IMG/VR virus record: IMGVR_UViG_3300010885_013679
Coordinates: 1-54,215 of that record
Direction: 5' to 3' (one strand)
DNA length: 54,215 nucleotides
From: a virus
In this document: positions 53,160 to 54,215 of the stretch, piece after piece
How the letters are laid out: each line of letters begins with the position of its first letter
Numbering within the stretch: the first letter of the stretch is position 1
Position numbers and translations under genes: made by a program
Notes under the pieces: model-generated
The model's input: the letters and a program-made list of their open reading frames with translations, nothing else
Databases searched by the model: none
Told to the model about the DNA's origin: nothing

Positions 53160-54060
53160 AATTTTAGTTACCGGTGGCCATGGTTTAGTTGGTTCTGAAT
53201 TTATTAGTGGTCAATATTTTAAACCAACATCAAAAGATTATGATTTAAGAAAAAGAGAAGATACAAATCGACTAATGATTAAACAATTCGATAGCGTTAT
53301 CCATTGCGCCGGTAAAGTTGGTGGTGTTGGCGGAAATATGAACCATAAGGGTGAATTTTTTTACGATAACATTATGATGAACACAAATGTTATTGAGGGA
53401 GCAAGAATGTCAGGTGTCAAAAACTTAGTCGCGTTTCTATCTACTTGTGTTTTTCCTGATAAAGTTGAATACCCCCTTACAGAATCAAAAATACATCTTG
53501 GTCCCCCACACTTCTCAAATGACGCATATGCATACGCAAAAAGGATGTCTGACGTTCAAATTAGGGTATATAAAGAACAATACGACTTAAACTATAAGTC
53601 AGTAATACCAACAAACATTTATGGCCCTAATGATAACTACGATATTGTTAATGGGCACGTAATCCCCTCTTTAATTCATAAATGTTACTTAGCAAGAGAA
53701 AATAAAACACCATTAACAATATGGGGTTCGGGTAAACCAATGAGAGAATTTATTTTTAGTAGGGACGTGGCAAAACTAACAAAATGGGTTTTAGATAACT
53801 ATAACGAAAACGAACCAATAATATTATCAACCTCAGAAGAAATATCAATAAAAGACGTTACAAATATCATCGTTGAGTTAATGGATTTTAAGGGTAAAAT
53901 TATTTTTGATTCATCAAAACCTGACGGACAATTCAGAAAACCATCAGATAACTCTAAGATTAAAAATTATTTACCTGATTTTAAATTTACACCACTATAT
54001 GATGGTCTAAAAGAAACTATTGAGTATTTTGAAAAAAATTATACTATTATAAGAAAATGA
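53149..54060 (+). CDS. fcl: GDP-L-fucose synthase
   Basis: 303 residues from the ATG at 53149; an upstream in-frame TTG at 53128 was not used. GGHGLVGS (9-16), FLSTCVFPD (S98-C100 region) and YAYAK (Y127, K131) are the epimerase/reductase active site, and DGQFRKPSDNSK is the conserved C-terminal element. It epimerises and reduces the Gmd product to GDP-L-fucose, the donor for the GT11 enzymes in the same operon. Its stop overlaps the next ATG. Confidence 0.93.
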   Translation: MENKILVTGGHGLVGSEFISGQYFKPTSKDYDLRKREDTNRLMIKQFDSVIHCAGKVGGVGGNMNHKGEFFYDNIMMNTNVIEGARMSGVKNLVAFLSTCVFPDKVEYPLTESKIHLGPPHFSNDAYAYAKRMSDVQIRVYKEQYDLNYKSVIPTNIYGPNDNYDIVNGHVIPSLIHKCYLARENKTPLTIWGSGKPMREFIFSRDVAKLTKWVLDNYNENEPIILSTSEEISIKDVTNIIVELMDFKGKIIFDSSKPDGQFRKPSDNSKIKNYLPDFKFTPLYDGLKETIEYFEKNYTIIRK

Positions 54061-54215
54061 TGAATAATAAAATTGTAGGGATAACCTGTAGTACGTTTGA
54101 TTTATTACACACCGGACACATCATTATGTTAGAAGAATGTAAAAAACATTGTGATTATTTAATATGTGCATTACAGAACGACCCAACAATAGATAGAAAA
54201 GATAAAAATAAACCA
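54057..54215 (+). CDS. Cytidylyltransferase-like protein (N-terminus, cut by window)
   Basis: 53 codons remain. The HxGH motif HTGH (18-21) within TCSTFDLLHTGHIIMLEECK is that of TagD/RfaE-type nucleotidyltransferases, which couple glycerol phosphate or a sugar phosphate to a nucleotide. The ATG overlaps the Fcl stop (ATGA), so it belongs to the same operon. The rest lies beyond the right edge. Confidence 0.8.
   Translation, partial: MMNNKIVGITCSTFDLLHTGHIIMLEECKKHCDYLICALQNDPTIDRKDKNKP

Noticed and set aside
1-54215. tRNA genes, integrase, attachment sites or insertion sequences
   Set aside because: No cloverleaf-like intergenic segment, recombinase or terminal inverted repeats were seen; gaps are short and were read by eye only.

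Overview
The window is a piece of a large, AT-rich, T4-like contractile-tailed phage (myovirus) genome, most likely infecting a member of the Bacteroidota. The phage assignment rests on T4-type homologues: UvsX, gp32, family B polymerase, gp18 sheath, gp19 tube, gp26, gp53-like, gp15-like and a tape measure protein. The host inference rests on a textbook Bacteroidota promoter (TTTG, 19 bases, TATATTTG) upstream of gp32, on A-rich start contexts without clear Shine-Dalgarno sequences, and on the base composition.

Layout. 1-2530 (minus): uvsX (cut by the window edge), gp32 and two small proteins. 2569-23252 (minus): a tail module read right to left, with sheath, a 45-aa protein, a HAD phosphatase, tail tube, gp26-like chaperone with a probable programmed frameshift extension, tape measure, a 2032-aa baseplate protein, a gp53-like protein and a 2129-aa hub-like protein. 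23388-23537 (plus) is a 49-aa gene. 23538-25297 (minus) holds gp15-like and gp14-like tail/neck genes. 25357-29723 (plus) holds an SNF2-type helicase, a fusion of an HEXXH metallopeptidase-like domain to a manganese-type superoxide dismutase, and two virion-type proteins. 29720-35291 (minus) holds DNA polymerase, a BppU-like protein and a long appendage protein. 35343-37861 (plus) is five small conserved-looking genes of unknown role, one with a WYL-like fold, closed by a terminator.

37929-54215 (plus) is a dense glycan locus broken only by an exonuclease and a dUTPase. It has glycosyltransferases of several families (GT2, GT4-like, GT9-like, GT11, GT17, GT92/GT2-like, DUF5672, DUF3431-like), two methyltransferases, a short SDR, and the complete GDP-mannose to GDP-L-fucose pathway (Gmd then Fcl). 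It runs off the right edge in a cytidylyltransferase. Genes overlap or abut, so it reads as an operon that makes and attaches a fucose-containing glycan, either to virions or to the host surface.

Regulation. Two promoter types are visible. gp32 and DNA polymerase share a TCATTTGACA upstream element. Many structural genes instead carry TATTTATA a short distance before the start codon with no recognisable -35 box, which resembles T4 late promoters in architecture but is the reverse complement of their TATAAATA box. No tRNA, CRISPR, IS or integrase was seen, and no stretch over 300 bases lacks a gene.
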